Assembly (NCBI RefSeq): GCF_003385395.1
Contig: NZ_QNUG01000021.1
Location: 1-59,890, forward strand
Length of the DNA stretch: 59,890 nucleotides
Direction: 5' to 3'
DNA from: Epilithonimonas hispanica
GTDB lineage: Bacteria; Bacteroidota; Bacteroidia; Flavobacteriales; Weeksellaceae
Shown: positions 8,086 to 17,483 of the stretch, in pieces
Numbering within the stretch: position 1 is the stretch's first letter
Layout of the letters: every line of letters begins with the position of its first letter
Notes under the pieces: model-generated
Databases searched by the model: none
The model's input: only the letters and a program-made list of their open reading frames with translations
Told to the model about the DNA's origin: nothing
Program-made: the position numbers and the translations under genes

Positions 8086-8406
8086 ATGATATACGAGCAC
8101 GATGGATTGGCTTTGAATCTTTTTCAGATAAAAGCGATTAAAAAAGAGCGCAGAAAAAAGGGAGGTGTACTTGTTTTTGAATTTTACAATACGATTATGA
8201 ATGTTGAAACAAGTCTAAACAGTGGTGTGTGGGAGAAGCAGTCTTTTCCGAATGCGAGTGTAAGCCAAAATTTTGATGATAGTGATAATCTTGAAATTGC
8301 GTATTATGAATGGGTAGGGCTATGGCAGGGTTTCTGTGATTGTGTACAACGAGGCCAGATCAATATCTGGCGGGAACAGCACGGTGTAGAGAACTTGTAT
8401 GAGTGA
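8086..8406 (+). CDS. small hypothetical protein, paralogue family member B2
   Basis: A 106-residue protein most similar to the one at 5337-5642. Shared blocks are MIY-H-GLALNLF, KAIKK, GG-LVFEFYN, ETS-NS-VWE, NASVSQNFDD and YYEWVGLW. Its C-terminal tail differs from B1. Function unknown. With A2 it makes the second copy of a two-gene cassette whose two halves have diverged substantially, so the duplication is not recent. The gene sits about 200 bases upstream of hsdM. Confidence 0.7.
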   Translation: MIYEHDGLALNLFQIKAIKKERRKKGGVLVFEFYNTIMNVETSLNSGVWEKQSFPNASVSQNFDDSDNLEIAYYEWVGLWQGFCDCVQRGQINIWREQHGVENLYE

Positions 8407-8535
8407 GCCCTTATATAATTAAATGGATTAAGCGGAATTGTTTCCGATGCAAAAGGGATTGGTTTTGCTTTTTATTTTTTTGATGAAAATTGCTTTAAGA
8501 AAGGGAAATCGTAATCTTTGAATAGGGATTTTGGT

Positions 8536-8543
8536 TATATTTG
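8536..8543 (+). promoter_or_regulatory. putative -7 box for hsdM
   Basis: TATATTTG matches the Bacteroidota TAnnTTTG consensus, about 60 bases before the hsdM start. A TTTG at 8517-8520 could be the -33 element, though the 15-base spacer is short. Confidence 0.45.
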
Positions 8544-8603
8544 AGAGTTAAACATAAAACAACTCATTATACAGTATAAAACTGTTGATCAAGAAAAGAT
8601 ATA

Positions 8604-10169
8604 ATGGCAACGAAAACAGCTGCAAAAACTAAAAGTACCGAAGAAATCCTGTGGGATTCTGCCAATAAATTAAGAGGTTCTGTAGAGCCTTCCGAATACA
8701 AACACGTAGTGTTGAGTCTCATCTTCCTCAAGTTTGCGAATGACAAATTTCTGAGAAGAAGACAGGAACTCATCAACGAACACAAAGAAGCATTCTTAGA
8801 TATTCCCGAATTTTATCAGGCGGAAAATGTGTTTTATCTTCCTGAAGAATCGCGCTGGACTTTCATTATGGAAAATGCCAAGCAGGAAAATATTACCCTA
8901 ATTGTAGATTCTGCCCTGAAAACCATTGAGCGTACCAACAAATCTCTGGAAGGCGCGTTGCCCGATAATTATTTTTCCCGTCTTGGGCTGGATCAGTCTA
9001 AGTTCTCTGCTTTGTTGGATACCATTAACAATATTGATACCCTGAAAGACGAGGCACACGATATCGTAGGTCGCGTTTATGAATATTTCCTGAGCAAATT
9101 TGCCATTGCCGAAGGGAAAGGAAAAGGGGAATTCTACACGCCAAAATCCATTGTTAATCTGATTGCTGAAATGATAGAGCCGTACAAGGGGAAAATCTAT
9201 GACCCTTCCTGTGGTTCGGGCGGGATGTTTGTACAGTCGCTGAAGTTTATTGAAAAACATAAAGGAAACAAAAAAGATATTTCTATCTACGGTCAGGAGC
9301 TTACCAATACCACCTACAAATTGGCTAAGATGAACCTCGCCATCCGTGGGATTTCTTCTAATCTGGGGAACAAAGCAGCAGATACTTTTGGCGACGACCA
9401 GCACAAAGATCTGAAAGCCGACTACATAATGGCGAACCCGCCTTTTAATTTAAAAGACTGGCGTGCCGACAGCGAACTGACTACCGACCCAAGATGGGCA
9501 GGTTATGAAGTACCCCCAAAATCCAATGCCAACTATGCGTGGATTCTGAATATGATTTCTAAACTCTCTCAGAATGGCGTTGCCGGATTTATTTTGGCAA
9601 ATGGTGCTTTGAGTGGTGGTGGCGAAGAATATAAAATAAGGAAACAGATTATTGAAAATGATTTGGTTGAAGCCATTGTAATTTTACCGCAAAGTATGTT
9701 TTATTCTACCGATATTTCGGTAACACTTTGGATTCTGAACCGCAATAAAAATGAGCGAACTTTTGAAGTGAACGATGGTGTAAAAAATTACCGTGACCGA
9801 AAAGGCGAAGTGCTGTTTATGGATCTTCGACAGAAAGGTGAACCATTTGAAAAGAAATATATTCAGTTTGGTGAGGAAGAGATTACGGCTATTGCTACCG
9901 ATTATCATAACTGGCAACAGAAAAACTGGAAAGTAACCTATCAGGATATACCAGAATATTCTTACAGTGCGACTCTGGAGGACATCCGCAAAAAAGATTA
10001 TTCTTTAGTGCCGAGTAAATATATAGAATTCGTCAACCGTGATGAAAGTCTGGATTATGATGAGCAGATGCAAAGTTTACAGACCGATTTGAAAGATTTA
10101 TTTGAGCAGGAAAGCCAATTGAAAGAAGAGGTTTCCAATGTTTTTAAAACTTTGGGTTATGAGTTATAG
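8604..10169 (+). CDS. hsdM: type I restriction-modification system DNA methyltransferase subunit
   Basis: A 521-residue M subunit that, with HsdS, transfers a methyl group from S-adenosylmethionine to adenine in the recognition sequence. The N-terminal helical domain (WDSANKLRGSVEPSEYKHVVLSLIFLKF) is followed by the AdoMet-binding segment GEFYTPKSIVNLI and DPSCGSGGMFVQS (about residues 175-210). The catalytic NPPFN motif lies near 275. A C-terminal coiled tail (DEQMQSLQTDLKDLFEQESQLKEEV) likely contacts HsdS. Length is standard. Its end overlaps the start of hsdS, the usual coupling in these operons. Confidence 0.95.
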   Translation: MATKTAAKTKSTEEILWDSANKLRGSVEPSEYKHVVLSLIFLKFANDKFLRRRQELINEHKEAFLDIPEFYQAENVFYLPEESRWTFIMENAKQENITLIVDSALKTIERTNKSLEGALPDNYFSRLGLDQSKFSALLDTINNIDTLKDEAHDIVGRVYEYFLSKFAIAEGKGKGEFYTPKSIVNLIAEMIEPYKGKIYDPSCGSGGMFVQSLKFIEKHKGNKKDISIYGQELTNTTYKLAKMNLAIRGISSNLGNKAADTFGDDQHKDLKADYIMANPPFNLKDWRADSELTTDPRWAGYEVPPKSNANYAWILNMISKLSQNGVAGFILANGALSGGGEEYKIRKQIIENDLVEAIVILPQSMFYSTDISVTLWILNRNKNERTFEVNDGVKNYRDRKGEVLFMDLRQKGEPFEKKYIQFGEEEITAIATDYHNWQQKNWKVTYQDIPEYSYSATLEDIRKKDYSLVPSKYIEFVNRDESLDYDEQMQSLQTDLKDLFEQESQLKEEVSNVFKTLGYEL

Positions 10170-11304
10170 GAGATTGGGTGATATGGTCAAATTTATCAGT
10201 AACAAAAATACTGATGGAAATGCAACAGTATTATTTGGGATTAATATTGATAAATTCTTTATGCCTTCGGTGGCAAATATTATTGGTGTTGACCTAAAGA
10301 AATATAAAGTTGTAGGGAAATACCAATTTGCCTGTAACCGAATGCACGTTGGTCGTGATGAAAGATTGCCTATTTCGATGTCAACTTTTGATTATGATTT
10401 TATTGTTTCTCCCGCGTATGATGTTTTTGAAGTTATAACTTCTGACGTTTTGCCAGAATATCTGATGTTATGGTTTAGACGTAAAGAATTTGACAGACAA
10501 TGTTGGTTCTACACCGATGCGGATGTAAGAGGAGGACTTCATTTAGAGGCTTTGAAGTCTATTGAAATAAAAGTTCCTTCCATAGAAGAACAGCGACAAA
10601 TTGTAGCGCAATACCAAAGCATAGCCAACAAAATAAAAGTGAACGAGCAGATTTGCGAAAAACTGGAAGCGACTGCGCAGGCTTTGTATAAACATTGGTT
10701 TGTGGATTTTGAAAGCGTTAATGTCACTACTTTGCAAGATTACATAATTACAAATCCTACTTTAAGTTTAAAGAAAGGAGATATTGCAAATTACACAGAA
10801 ATGAGTGATTTATCAGCAAATAAACTATCCATTACAAAACCTATTAAAAGAGAATACAATGGCGGATCAAGATTTCAAAATGATGATACCTTATTAGCTA
10901 GAATAACCCCTTGTTTAGAGAATGGAAAAACAGGATTTGTTAATTTTTTGAGTAATGATGAGATAGGATTTGGATCCACGGAATTCATTGTAATACGACC
11001 AAAGTCATTTGTTAGTCCCTTCTGGATATATTGTTTATGTAAAGATGCAGATTTTAGAGCATTTGCAATTAGTAGTATGATTGGTTCTTCCGGTAGACAA
11101 AGAGTTCACGAATCTTATCTACTGAAATATAAATATTCAATTATTAATGAAGATATGATGAATAAGTTTCATAAATCTTCTACTGTAATTTTCGAAGAAG
11201 TAAAATTATTAAATAATCAAAACCAAAAACTCACACAACTGCAAAGTTTGTTGTTGTCACGGTTGGCGGTTGGGGAGGAAGAAAAGAGAAAGATAACGGT
11301 ATAA
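10159..11304 (+). CDS. hsdS: type I restriction-modification system specificity subunit
   Basis: A 381-residue S subunit that gives the methylase and nuclease their bipartite target. I chose the ATG at 10159, which overlaps the hsdM stop by 11 bases and gives MSYRRLGDMVKFISN. An ATG at 10138 would add seven residues. The protein has two target-recognition domains separated by a conserved helical region (SIEEQRQIVAQYQSIANKI...LYKHWFVDF, about 150-195), with a second conserved helix at the C-terminus (NQNQKLTQLQSLLLSRLA). It looks intact. Both half-specificities are unknown. Confidence 0.92.
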   Translation: MSYRRLGDMVKFISNKNTDGNATVLFGINIDKFFMPSVANIIGVDLKKYKVVGKYQFACNRMHVGRDERLPISMSTFDYDFIVSPAYDVFEVITSDVLPEYLMLWFRRKEFDRQCWFYTDADVRGGLHLEALKSIEIKVPSIEEQRQIVAQYQSIANKIKVNEQICEKLEATAQALYKHWFVDFESVNVTTLQDYIITNPTLSLKKGDIANYTEMSDLSANKLSITKPIKREYNGGSRFQNDDTLLARITPCLENGKTGFVNFLSNDEIGFGSTEFIVIRPKSFVSPFWIYCLCKDADFRAFAISSMIGSSGRQRVHESYLLKYKYSIINEDMMNKFHKSSTVIFEEVKLLNNQNQKLTQLQSLLLSRLAVGEEEKRKITV

Positions 11305-11325
11305 GGGCGAATTGCGATTCGCCCC
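11305..11325. repeat. REP-like palindrome upstream of the transposase
   Basis: GGGCGAAT-TGC-GATTCGCCCC forms a near-perfect hairpin directly after the hsdS stop and 18 bases before the RAYT gene. A nearly identical copy lies inside that gene at 11781-11801. Confidence 0.75.
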
Positions 11326-11343
11326 GACGTAAACTGAAAAAAA

Positions 11344-11997
11344 ATGCAACATTACAATCCCCAAAAACACCATCGCCGATCGATACGTTTGCAAGGTTAT
11401 GATTATAGCCAGGAAGGATTGTATTTTATCACGATTTGTTGTCAGGACAGGGCATATTTGTTTGGGGAAATTGTAGATGGAGAAATGATATTGAACAGCT
11501 ATGGAGAAATAGCACAAAAAGAATGGCTAAACACTAGTGAAATAAGAGATAATGTCGTTATGCACGAATTTGTCGTAATGCCTAACCATTTTCATTCCAT
11601 CATAGAAATAAAATTTCAAAAAGGAAATAATGAGATTGGGAAATTTCAATCGCCATCGCAAACGGTGGGAGCTATTATCAGAGGATATAAAATCGCAGCG
11701 ATTAAAAAAATAAAAGATAATATTTTAGATATGGGCGAAAAAATAAATGATAGTACGGGCGAAAAATCGATGGAAAGTAAGGGCGAATTGCAATTCGCCC
11801 CAACTGCCCCAACCGCCCCAACCGAGAAGATAAAAGAATTAGATTTTAAGATTTGGCAAAGGAATTATTATGAGCATATCATTAGAAACGAACAGGCTTA
11901 CGAAAGAATATCTGACTACATTAGAGATAATCCGAAACGCTGGAAAGAGGATAAATTTTATGGAATAAGAAATAAAACTAGTGATAACCAAGATTAA
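11344..11997 (+). CDS. REP-associated tyrosine transposase (Y1/HUH family)
   Basis: A 217-residue single-domain transposase of the RAYT group, which cuts single-stranded DNA at REP hairpins. The family signature is present: GLYFITICCQDRAYLFG at the N-terminus, then VMPNHFHSIIEI with the HUH metal-binding pair (about residues 79-83). The catalytic tyrosine is likely within WQRNYYEHIIRNE near 175-180, followed by YIRDNPKRW. A low-complexity FAPTAPTAPTE stretch between the halves is encoded by a REP-like palindrome and short repeats (11781-11825). It is inserted between hsdS and the AlbA_2 gene, in the same direction, so it interrupts the type I operon. Confidence 0.9.
   Translation: MQHYNPQKHHRRSIRLQGYDYSQEGLYFITICCQDRAYLFGEIVDGEMILNSYGEIAQKEWLNTSEIRDNVVMHEFVVMPNHFHSIIEIKFQKGNNEIGKFQSPSQTVGAIIRGYKIAAIKKIKDNILDMGEKINDSTGEKSMESKGELQFAPTAPTAPTEKIKELDFKIWQRNYYEHIIRNEQAYERISDYIRDNPKRWKEDKFYGIRNKTSDNQD
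11781..11825. repeat. REP palindrome and GCCCCAAC repeats inside the RAYT coding sequence
   Basis: The palindrome GGGCGAAT-TGC-AATTCGCCCC (11781-11801) is followed by three short (C)CCCAAC-type units. It differs from the upstream copy at one position. It stays in frame and encodes the FAPTAPTAPTE linker. Two further GGGCGAA starts lie just before it (about 11733 and 11757). Confidence 0.75.
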
Positions 11998-12116
11998 CAG
12001 ACAAGTTAAAAATGAAATTAAAACAAAAAAATAATCGGCATTCAAAAAGATAAATTTTCGATGTAAACTTTTTTACACTGAGATATCGAAAATCACTTAT
12101 TGTACGAATAAAGATT

Positions 12117-15100
12117 ATGAATGTTTATACTATGAAGCACCCTAAACATAAAAAATATAGACTCGAGTCTATTTTAGATAATACAGCTTGGGTCTACGAC
12201 CTTTCTACAAAAGTACAGCATCGATGCTTTGTTTTAGATCACAAAGTAGGTGATGAATTCTTTCTGTTTGAAAAAGAAACTAGTATTTTTAGTGGCCATA
12301 TAACTTTTGAATACAGTATTCTTAATCTGTATGAGGTTGGTAAATCGTATCAATTTGACATTGTAAGGGAAACAGAAAAGGTAATTGTTGTTTCCAACTA
12401 CAACAGAATGGAGTTCGGTATTCCACTATCTTTTAAAGAGTCAGAAAATCAGAAGAAAATCAGCTTAGAGATATATGATTTGGATCTAAATAATAATAGA
12501 TTAAAGTTTGTAAACAAAAGAGATGTTTTGCCTTCGGAATCTGCTCGGCAAGAATTTGATTACTCTGTTTTTGAAGATAATCAAATATATACTTTACCAA
12601 TTATAAAATCTTATTACAACAAAAATAATAATCTATTTGCAGTAACTGAGTTTTTAGAAAAACAATTTATTGTTAATATTCCTCCAACACTTTCTCAGGA
12701 AAATTTAGACGATAATATTTCTGTGCATCTTGGAACTTACAGTGACGGAAGTTCCACTTTGAAGGTGGTTCGGTCATACATTACGTCGAAGCTATATAAA
12801 GTTGGTGAAAAATATAGCTTCATAATCGAAAAACAATTTCACGACCCTGCAAACGGAATGACATATTGGTCTCTTAAAGACCAATATAAAATGTATAACA
12901 ACTATCACCCGAGTAATGACATCTCATTTAGTAAAGAGATGAGTAAATTACAAGAAGGGGATACTATCGAATTGTATGTTTTCAGAATTACAGAAAGAGG
13001 TTATCTGGATTTGATAAATGCTATCACTGATTGGGATAGTATAAATTATCTAGTTGAAGATGTTTTTGACGCAATTGGTTACGCCGATGAGGAAGATAAG
13101 TACTTCTTTAACCTTCTCTCAGAATCTGAAAATGCAGATGATCCGCTGGACGAGAAAAAAAATCTGTCATTTATTGACCAATATAATGATGGAGAAAATT
13201 TGTGGGTATTTAGTTACTTGGCATTTTTAGATTTAGAAATTTTTAAAAAATTAGATGAGGGCGAATATGAAGTAGCAAAAATACTTATCGATATCTACAT
13301 TAAGATTGAAAAATGGATTCTTGAAGGATCTGATTATTTGAAGAACTTTAGTATGCATAAGACTACGGAGATTATTCAAAAAGCAGAAAGTAAAATTGAG
13401 AAATTGGAAGCAATGCTTAATGCCATTGATCTTTATTTGGATGATAAAGATCAAGAATTTTTATCCGGTATTAAGGAGAGTTTGAATCGTACACCATATT
13501 TAAGTCAATCTAATAAGAATATTCTAAAGGAACTAGTTAAGATTTCTCAGTTTTTTAATGCAGATTCTAATGATGAGAATCTATACGATACTATTTTTTT
13601 GATGATCAAATACGGCTTTATTCAAGATGAAGATCGTTACACTTATATTCGATCGATTGAGTCAAAAATAAGCAGAGTTAGAGACAAAATTTTAGAAGCC
13701 CGTTCCGATAATTTTGTAGAAGATGAAAACAGTAATCTCAAGTTTCTAGTTTCTAATCAATATTTACTAGTCATTTTGAATGTACTTGACAAAAATTATT
13801 TTAAAGCAAGTATTTCTTCGATTAATCTTTTGCGTTTTCTTGCTATTTACCATAATAGTGTTGAACATTTGAATTTTGCGATTGAACTTGCGGTAAAACA
13901 GGGTTATTTGAATCCAAATATCCATAGACATCAAAGTGTTTACGAAATTTCATTAACTGCATTTATTGACTCAAGCATTATTCCTGAAATTAAAGAATCA
14001 TACTGTACTGGTGCTGGTCGAATTTTTTATTCAGCTGTAGGTTTGGAATTTGTGCCAAGAAATCTCTACAGAAAAAATTTGATCCAGAAAAAATTTCCAA
14101 TAGCAAAGCTTGATACTTGCAATTTATTTATTTCTTCAACTTTAGAAACAGATAGCATCCAAGTGGAGGATAATATCAGTGACCTTTTAAAAAATCTTAT
14201 AGGTAAGATAACATACAGAAAACAAATAAAAGAGAAAACTGAAAAACCGTTTTCAAATCATTTGATAAATGAAATTTTCCAAGGAAGAATAAAATCATTT
14301 CACAATGAAAATCAAAGTATTTGTTTTTTAAAATGCGATATCGATGGTCTAAAGAAAGATATACTTTTACATATTAATTCTTTTCAGAAAGTAAAAGCAT
14401 TAAATAAATTAGAAGATTTTTTTAAAATTAACGACATCATTAATTTTGAGATTGTAGGAATTGAAAATGAAAGAATTGTAATCTCACCAAAGTTTGCATT
14501 AAATAAATATGCTGATGAAATTTTATATACTTCGGTAGAAACCATAGGTAAAATAGTTAAGGTTTATGAAGATAAAACTTACGCAATTACTAAAGAAGGT
14601 TGGCCAGTCTTTTTGCCAAATTCCAATTTTGTATTAGATGATGTAATCGAAATGATCATTACAGATTATTCGCAGGAACATCAATCATTTTATGCTACTC
14701 AATACAGATTATCCAAAGAAGAATACTCAGGAAAAGCTGAAGATCATTATCGAAATTATCTTATTTCTTCAGGTGTTCTTGTAGAAAATGTAAAAGAAGA
14801 GAAAACCAGTGAGATCAATTGCGAATTTGAAGATAATGATAACTCTGATGACAATGAATTGGAATATCATTATGATTCTAATTTGAAAATGTTTTGTGAT
14901 CTTATTTTGCATTGTTTAGAGCAACGGCTATTCTATATCAAAGATCCCAAAGAACTTGCAATTAATTATTTCTTTTTAATCATAATTTCTGGTATTGTCA
15001 AAAGTAATAAATCATTCTTTTATAATATTAAATTAAATGATTTAGCTGAAATCGTTAAATTAGAATACCAAGAGGATCTTGAGTTAAAACAAGAACCAAT

Positions 15101-16589
15101 TAATAATTCTGCTCTTGCTATAAATACTTTGCAACTAGATCAAGAATCAGAGGTTTTTGCATTGATTAAGTTTATTAATACTGATGTATTGGAGTTACCG
15201 ATTAATCTGCCACCTGATTCAAATTATTACATCCTTAAAAAACTCATAGAATCAAATAACTTATTTTTTTCACTAGATAAAACTGCACCAGTCCTTACAT
15301 ATTTAAGGAAAATTATAATAAGTGAACTATACAATGTGACTATCACGGGTGACAAAAACTCTATAAAGGAATTTGAATCAGTTTTGCTTGGTGAGAGTGC
15401 TACCGACGAAAATGAAAATGCTAACAAAAATGTTACAAATCTCGGGTCTGAATCTAAGAACAAAGAATTTAAAACTTCTATATTTTACTCTGCATCAGAA
15501 GAAGCACAGCAAAAAGTAATACTACGCACAATCGCAGGTTTCTTGAATTCGTATGATAATGGGGGATCGCTATTTATTGGAGTTGATGATTCTGGGGATA
15601 TAAAAGGAATAAAAAACGATCTTAATTTTGATGTTAGAATCAAAACTCTTGATAATTATCAAAATCATATACAATCACTTGTTGTATCTGCATTTCCAAA
15701 AGAAATCAATGCTTTATTAGATTACAGATTCCATAAGTCAAATCTATTGGATTATCTGGAAATCGTAATTCCACAATTTGAAAAGCCCATTCCTTTCGAA
15801 AATGAATTCTATCAAAGGCAAGGTGTACAGACAAGAATTCTAAAGGGCGCTGATTTGATTGACTTTATGTATCGTAAAGCGAATGTTAATAGTCAAGGTG
15901 TACAAATGATTGGCGATTTAAAATTCAAGAATGAAAAGAATAAAACTGAAATAACAAATAAAAATAAGTCATATATTGAAGAGCTAAATTTTGAAATTCA
16001 AAATGAAGATTTTTATGCAGATCTTAAAAAAGAGGGTGATCGTTTTTCTAATCCCATACCCAAAACAAGTCACAATTTACTAGGGTATTTATATATATTT
16101 GAGGATAATACTTATATGATGTCAACAATTGACGTATCAGATTATTTATTTAAGGTTGAAATTACTGAAAAATATAAGTTTGCAGATTTGCTTCTATGTT
16201 ATGATAATGCTTGCGTCAATAAAGTCGAAATTAGAAGTATTCTGAATAGACCTTTTAATAAGAGATATATGAACGCAATGAGCACATTCGGCAAACTAAT
16301 GTCAGTGTTTCCTTGTATGCCTAATTCAGAGGTGGCAATTACAACGCAGAGATTTGATAAAACTTACATTAAGCTATTTGAGACGGAAAAAATATCTGAA
16401 CATCGTATATTGGGACTGAAAGGGAACTGTATTGTTCAAGAGGATTTTGATCAGGTCTTGTCATACTACGCAAGTGAAAGACTTCCCCAAAATTTTGATG
16501 CATTTAGACGTGAATCAAAACAAGGATTGGGCTGTGACACTAATAAAGAATCAAAATTGTACAATATTTTTATAAATTATCTATCTTAA
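12117..16589 (+). CDS. large AlbA_2 (Schlafen-type) domain protein within the type I RM locus
   Basis: A 1490-residue protein that I recognise only in part. Residues about 1113-1258 form an AlbA_2 putative nucleic-acid-binding domain (EFKTSIFY, ILRTIAGFLNSYDNGGSLFIGVDDSGDIKGI, and a basic YRKAN end), the domain shared with Schlafen proteins. The first 330 residues contain at least two beta-rich modules with the pattern LY-VG-xY-F-I, which look like OB/S1-type barrels. Others occur near 710-800 and 810-870. Between them lies a long helical stretch (about 340-690), and the C-terminus is unlike anything I know. No P-loop or nuclease motif is evident. Its place between hsdS and hsdR argues for a role in phage defence or RNA/DNA sensing, which is inference. 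Codon and base use are more AT-rich than the neighbouring hsdR. Confidence 0.8.
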   Translation: MNVYTMKHPKHKKYRLESILDNTAWVYDLSTKVQHRCFVLDHKVGDEFFLFEKETSIFSGHITFEYSILNLYEVGKSYQFDIVRETEKVIVVSNYNRMEFGIPLSFKESENQKKISLEIYDLDLNNNRLKFVNKRDVLPSESARQEFDYSVFEDNQIYTLPIIKSYYNKNNNLFAVTEFLEKQFIVNIPPTLSQENLDDNISVHLGTYSDGSSTLKVVRSYITSKLYKVGEKYSFIIEKQFHDPANGMTYWSLKDQYKMYNNYHPSNDISFSKEMSKLQEGDTIELYVFRITERGYLDLINAITDWDSINYLVEDVFDAIGYADEEDKYFFNLLSESENADDPLDEKKNLSFIDQYNDGENLWVFSYLAFLDLEIFKKLDEGEYEVAKILIDIYIKIEKWILEGSDYLKNFSMHKTTEIIQKAESKIEKLEAMLNAIDLYLDDKDQEFLSGIKESLNRTPYLSQSNKNILKELVKISQFFNADSNDENLYDTIFLMIKYGFIQDEDRYTYIRSIESKISRVRDKILEARSDNFVEDENSNLKFLVSNQYLLVILNVLDKNYFKASISSINLLRFLAIYHNSVEHLNFAIELAVKQGYLNPNIHRHQSVYEISLTAFIDSSIIPEIKESYCTGAGRIFYSAVGLEFVPRNLYRKNLIQKKFPIAKLDTCNLFISSTLETDSIQVEDNISDLLKNLIGKITYRKQIKEKTEKPFSNHLINEIFQGRIKSFHNENQSICFLKCDIDGLKKDILLHINSFQKVKALNKLEDFFKINDIINFEIVGIENERIVISPKFALNKYADEILYTSVETIGKIVKVYEDKTYAITKEGWPVFLPNSNFVLDDVIEMIITDYSQEHQSFYATQYRLSKEEYSGKAEDHYRNYLISSGVLVENVKEEKTSEINCEFEDNDNSDDNELEYHYDSNLKMFCDLILHCLEQRLFYIKDPKELAINYFFLIIISGIVKSNKSFFYNIKLNDLAEIVKLEYQEDLELKQEPINNSALAINTLQLDQESEVFALIKFINTDVLELPINLPPDSNYYILKKLIESNNLFFSLDKTAPVLTYLRKIIISELYNVTITGDKNSIKEFESVLLGESATDENENANKNVTNLGSESKNKEFKTSIFYSASEEAQQKVILRTIAGFLNSYDNGGSLFIGVDDSGDIKGIKNDLNFDVRIKTLDNYQNHIQSLVVSAFPKEINALLDYRFHKSNLLDYLEIVIPQFEKPIPFENEFYQRQGVQTRILKGADLIDFMYRKANVNSQGVQMIGDLKFKNEKNKTEITNKNKSYIEELNFEIQNEDFYADLKKEGDRFSNPIPKTSHNLLGYLYIFEDNTYMMSTIDVSDYLFKVEITEKYKFADLLLCYDNACVNKVEIRSILNRPFNKRYMNAMSTFGKLMSVFPCMPNSEVAITTQRFDKTYIKLFETEKISEHRILGLKGNCIVQEDFDQVLSYYASERLPQNFDAFRRESKQGLGCDTNKESKLYNIFINYLS

Positions 16590-16598
16590 AAATTTCTA

Positions 16599-17483
16599 AT
16601 GAAATACACCGAATCCCAATTAGAAAAATCATTTATCCATCTTTTGAAAGAGGAAGGCTACGAGTACACGAATGGCAAAGACGTAGTTCGGGCATTGCAT
16701 CAGGAGGTTTTGATTCGGGAAGATCTGAGTAATTTTCTGCTGTCGCGTTATCCCGATTTGGAAGCGATAGAACTGGAAACTCTTATCAATGAATTGGCGT
16801 ATCAACCTGCATCCAATCTGTATGACAGCAATAAATACATTGGGAAACTATTGGCAGACGGTCTGATTTTTAAGAGAAACAATCCTTCTAAAAAAGATTT
16901 GCACATCCGCTACATCGATATTGATGTAAACAGTCTTTTAACAACCAATCGGTTTAAGATTGTGAACCAGCTGGAGATTCAGGGAAAAGAACTACGGATT
17001 CCGGATTTGATTCTGTACATCAACGGTATTCCAGTGGTAGTTTTTGAGTTTAAAACAACGATAGAAGAAGAGATTACCATCTATGATGCGTACAAACAAC
17101 TAAGCATCCGCTACCGAAGAGATATTCCGGAACTGATGAAATACAATGCGTTCTGCATCATCAGCGATGGCGTGAACAACAAAGCGGGTTCTCTGTTTGC
17201 GCCTTACGATTTTTTCTACGGTTGGCATAAAATAACAGGCGAAGAAAAGAAAGCACTGACGGGCATTCATACCGCCACATCCATCGTCCACGGAATGCTG
17301 AACAAGCAAAGGCTTTGTGATATTCTGCATCACTTTATCCTGTTCCCTGATACGTCTAAAAAAGAAGAAAAAATCTTGTGCCGTTATCCGCAGTATTATG
17401 CTTCCCGGAAACTCTCAAACACTTTTGTGTGTCGGCAATTCTCGGTGCAGTCGGCGTTTTGTAGCCTAAGAAAAAATCTTTGA
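16599..17483 (+). pseudogene. hsdR: truncated type I restriction endonuclease subunit (N-terminal part of HsdR)
   Basis: The frame is 294 residues, but only about the first 270 are HsdR. The N-terminal nuclease domain is present, with the PD-(D/E)xK-type residues in IPDLILYINGIPVVVFEFKT (about 130-150). Just before the point where a full protein would enter its Walker A region, after CRYPQYYAS, the sequence changes to the antisense of alaS. The remaining 24 or so residues are out-of-context translation. A complete HsdR is usually about 1000 residues, so the helicase/translocase motor is missing and restriction should be lost unless the rest is elsewhere. The start ATG lies nine bases after the AlbA_2 gene stop. 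Confidence 0.85.

Noticed and set aside
10138-10158. Earlier hsdS start at 10138
   Set aside because: It would add seven residues not typical of HsdS N-termini; the ATG at 10159 gives a standard start and a short overlap with hsdM.
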